Assembly: GCA_025677815.1 (NCBI GenBank) | Contig: JAIXMP010000030.1 | Span: 372,001-436,000 of the forward strand | From: Phascolomyces articulosus | Lineage: Eukaryota; Mucoromycota; Mucoromycetes; Mucorales; Lichtheimiaceae | Length of the DNA: 64,000 nt | Direction: 5' to 3' | Notes under the pieces: generated by a model | Seen by the model: the letters and a program-made list of their open reading frames with translations, nothing else | The model's database searches: none | What the model was told of the DNA's origin: nothing | Program-made: the position numbers and the translations under genes | Shown here: in pieces, positions 61,807 through 64,000 of the stretch | Numbering within the stretch: the stretch's first letter is position 1 | Layout: the number at the start of each line of letters is the position of its first letter

Positions 61807-62090
61807 ATGTATATAACCTATGAGACTGCACAATATGTGGATAATGATAAGGGAAAATTTTCCAAACGTTCCGATTCACCCAAAAAGTTCCCAATGGATT
61901 GCCCGAACTAGATCTCATGCCTAACAAACTTGTTCGTATCTCTGACATGACAATGGTTGATGGATCTAAAGCTAAAGAAGGATATTGCGCGTTATCGTAT
62001 TCCTAGAATCAGTCCGGGGATATTCAACAAGATGATACTGGAAAATATAAGCGAATTGATGAAGGCAAACACAAGATTATTTCTTATGAC
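61807..62090 (+). pseudogene. Truncated HET-domain gene fragment, inverted
   Basis: Matches the first 95 or so residues of the HET gene at 24548-26200 but lies on the plus strand. It starts MYITYETAQ exactly as that gene does, then shifts frame near 61910 and continues MPNKLVRISDMTMVDGS and EGYCALSYS. There the expected Trp codon is TAG, followed by NQSGDIQQDDTGKYKRIDEG and KHKIISYD. Similarity ends at 62090. One frameshift, one stop and the truncation make it a clear pseudogene. Confidence 0.85.
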
Positions 62091-62501
62091 GGTAACTTGG
62101 AACATCTTCACAACAGGGGTAGAACAAGCGAGGGTTGACTGTAGTGCTATAGTGACATATGGTCCATTTTTTAGTTACAGTGATAATATTACTTGAAATG
62201 TTACGGAAAAAAAATAACAACGACTTGTGAACATGCGATAATGGCTCAAAACCATCAAATAGCAAGCATCATCACAAATATTCGTCCTATACTGAATTGC
62301 AATTTGGAATTCTACAACAATAGCAATTATTTTCCCACATTTCAGTAATACGTACATAGGTTCATCAGCTTGTTATGTGGGTAGCAGGCATGGAGGATTA
62401 CTTTACTTTGTTGCTACTACGTAGATTCGAAATCCTTTAATCAATCCATTTCCAGCGACACACCTTAAATAATTTTTTTATTGTTCAAAGCTTGGTTTCA
62501 T
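62091..62501. other. Spacer between HET fragment and HET flank repeat
   Basis: No feature recognised; the breakpoint between the inverted fragment and the duplicated flank lies in it. Confidence 0.4.
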
Positions 62502-63214
62502 ATTTCACGCCTGTTTACAAGTGAGGGTCATCGCCATAATGGTAACATCATGTTACTTGGACACTAGTGATCATACTATGCTTATTGGTGAGTTAAATCA
62601 TTGGAAGGTTCAGAATTTGAAATATGTGAGAAAAAAAGGAGGAAATGTCTTTATCGTTCTAATAATAATTACTTTTTCGATACTCTTCTCAGTAGTGCGT
62701 ACTAGCACTTTTAAAAGCTTAAGACTTATGTCGCGTACTACTACCGGGATAGTTTAGGTTATTACATGATTGAAAAACGTCACTATGTTATTTGTAACCT
62801 TAGATTTTTAATTATCTTCCTTGTTTAATTATAATACGTCGAAAATGATGGCAATGCAATGATGAATAAGCCCCAGGTAACCCTTGATATTGGTTGTGAC
62901 ATTGTGTTAACCAGATATGTTGCAAAGTTGGCTCTTTGATGTTGCTTGAATCAGTCCATCTATGGTCGAAAGAAAAAATCAATACCAGACATTTGCATGC
63001 TAGCACAAAACTCGACGATTCCTATTGTGTAGTTGTTGACTTTATCTGGATTTTCTTTAAAAGCTCCCTCCAGTCATTGATGAACATGTTATTTATTAAG
63101 CGTATTACAGTTTACTGAATAATCACGGTATATATTTTGCTGTATTTTGAGTTGAGATACGTATTTTAAAAATGAACATTAATTACGTAAGTTATTTATT
63201 TAAATCGTTAATAT
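62502..63214. repeat. HET-gene 3' flanking repeat, copy 2
   Basis: Colinear with 23877-24547, from ATTTCACGCCTG to the HET stop codon, with indels (for example near 62835-62890). The longest exact block found is about 28 bp, TTGCAAAGTTGGCTCTTTGA and its next eight bases, at about 62923-62950. Non-coding. Confidence 0.8.
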
Positions 63215-64000
63215 TTATTGAATAGAAAAAGTTTGTTTGGGTAAATTACATTTAGAGAAAAAATCTACTTTTTTCCTTTCTATGGAACAGCATCCAATAG
63301 TTTTATAATATGCCTCTCCTTTCTTTTTTCTTATGACTGGGTAGTAACAGTTATATGCGTTACTTTTAAACGAAATTTCAGAAAGGATGACATATTGTGC
63401 AGAAGGGTCATCCAAACTGTCTGTTAAATCACCAAAATAAATCCTTGTAGTCATTTGATAATCATCACTTTTTATGTTACACCAGTACAAGTTTTGTTTT
63501 TTTATCTCCATGAATCTTGATAATTCTTGAAGTTCTTTAGAGATTTTATAGAAAAATGATTTTTCATCAGAATAATCATATAAAGTTTCATTATCCAATA
63601 AAATTCTTTTCATTTCATTTGTTTCAGATAGTTGAACAAGTATACATAATTGATAATGTTCTTCATTATCATTATCATTGATGATATTTTCGTTAATTTC
63701 TGGTATATCTTCTTCTCGTATAGTTAAATTGTCATCATCGATGGATTGGTTGTTTGTAACAAAAGTAGTTGTAGCATGTATTGTTTTTCCAATTATATCG
63801 TAATTTTGAAACGAGGTCGTTATACTATCTGTAAAGTGTTTACCATTAACACCAGTCCATGATGGCAAAAAATTGTATTTTTTGATTGTTGATTTATAAT
63901 CAAGATTATTTCCAAAAAACATAATGCTGATGTCTTTTTTTGCTAAAAGACCATAAAATTGAATCATCAAGTCTTCCAATGGTTGGCTATAATCGATGCG
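63215..64000 (-). CDS. HET-domain family protein, C-terminal part (cut by window edge)
   Basis: Open from the right window edge to the TAA at 63215, 261 codons visible. It encodes the C-terminal region of the same family as 24548-26200: YSQPLEDLMIQFYGLLAKKD, KKYNFLPSWTGVNGKHFTD, TTSFQNYDIIGKTIHATTTF, then a variable acidic stretch with INENIINDNDNEEHY, and the shared end DSLDDPSAQYVILSEISFKS and NLPKQTFSIQ. In fungal HET proteins this part lies downstream of the HET domain and may hold the recognition region; that role is inferred. The HET domain itself is outside the window, so it is unknown whether this copy is intact. It lies on the same strand as the copy 38 kb to the left, with the same 3' flank, so both came from one duplication. 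Confidence 0.8.
   Translation of the reverse strand, partial: RIDYSQPLEDLMIQFYGLLAKKDISIMFFGNNLDYKSTIKKYNFLPSWTGVNGKHFTDSITTSFQNYDIIGKTIHATTTFVTNNQSIDDDNLTIREEDIPEINENIINDNDNEEHYQLCILVQLSETNEMKRILLDNETLYDYSDEKSFFYKISKELQELSRFMEIKKQNLYWCNIKSDDYQMTTRIYFGDLTDSLDDPSAQYVILSEISFKSNAYNCYYPVIRKKKGEAYYKTIGCCSIERKKVDFFSKCNLPKQTFSIQ

Noticed and set aside
1..64000. CRISPR arrays, bacterial operons, rRNA and tRNA genes
   Set aside because: No phased repeat-spacer arrays, no rRNA-like blocks and no complete cloverleaf found by eye; gene structure is eukaryotic.

Overview
The window is AT-rich nuclear DNA from a fungus. Genes are split by many short GT-AG introns (mostly about 60 to 160 nt), intergenic DNA is rich in A/T tracts, and the gene set is that of an early-diverging fungus; Mucoromycota is the best fit, but this is an inference from gene content and style, not a species identification. 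I rebuilt the exons by hand from splice signals, reading frame and conserved protein motifs. The main gene models below close in frame from ATG to stop.

Layout. 1-5,600: the 5' part of a SET-domain lysine methyltransferase gene, then decayed, mostly unrecognised coding remnants (one with a C2H2 zinc finger). 6,031-17,968: a well-kept block with a monocarboxylate-type MFS transporter, an M17 leucine aminopeptidase with a mitochondrial-type N-terminus, a Pho80-like cyclin and mitochondrial citrate synthase. 17,969-22,207: gene-poor, except for a relic of ATG29. 22,208-23,486: ATG29. 23,877-28,000: an accessory island with a HET-domain gene broken by one stop codon and a PIF/Harbinger transposase fragment. 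28,337-36,340: a DHA1-type MFS transporter divergent from a frameshifted adenylate-forming enzyme, followed by a decayed duplicate of that enzyme's 3' end. 36,796-38,743: a geranylgeranyl diphosphate synthase-like gene with an altered second aspartate-rich motif. 42,271-59,700: a second housekeeping block with FGAM synthase, GTP cyclohydrolase I, an unrecognised 643-residue protein, NAD-isocitrate dehydrogenase regulatory subunit, a coiled-coil protein and mitochondrial asparaginyl-tRNA synthetase. 59,701-64,000: a second accessory island with a long near-perfect foldback, an inverted HET fragment and a second HET gene that runs off the window.

How the genes relate. Citrate synthase and the NAD-isocitrate dehydrogenase subunit both act in the mitochondrial TCA cycle. 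FGAM synthase (purines, hence GTP) is divergent from GTP cyclohydrolase I (which uses GTP). The rest are independent genes, as expected for a fungal chromosome.

Most unusual observations: three micro-exons in three genes (2, 10 and 16 nt), a stop-free intron of 3n length in the cyclin gene, a three-copy HET-domain family with a conserved non-coding 3' flank, and a foldback with 98-bp arms differing at one position.
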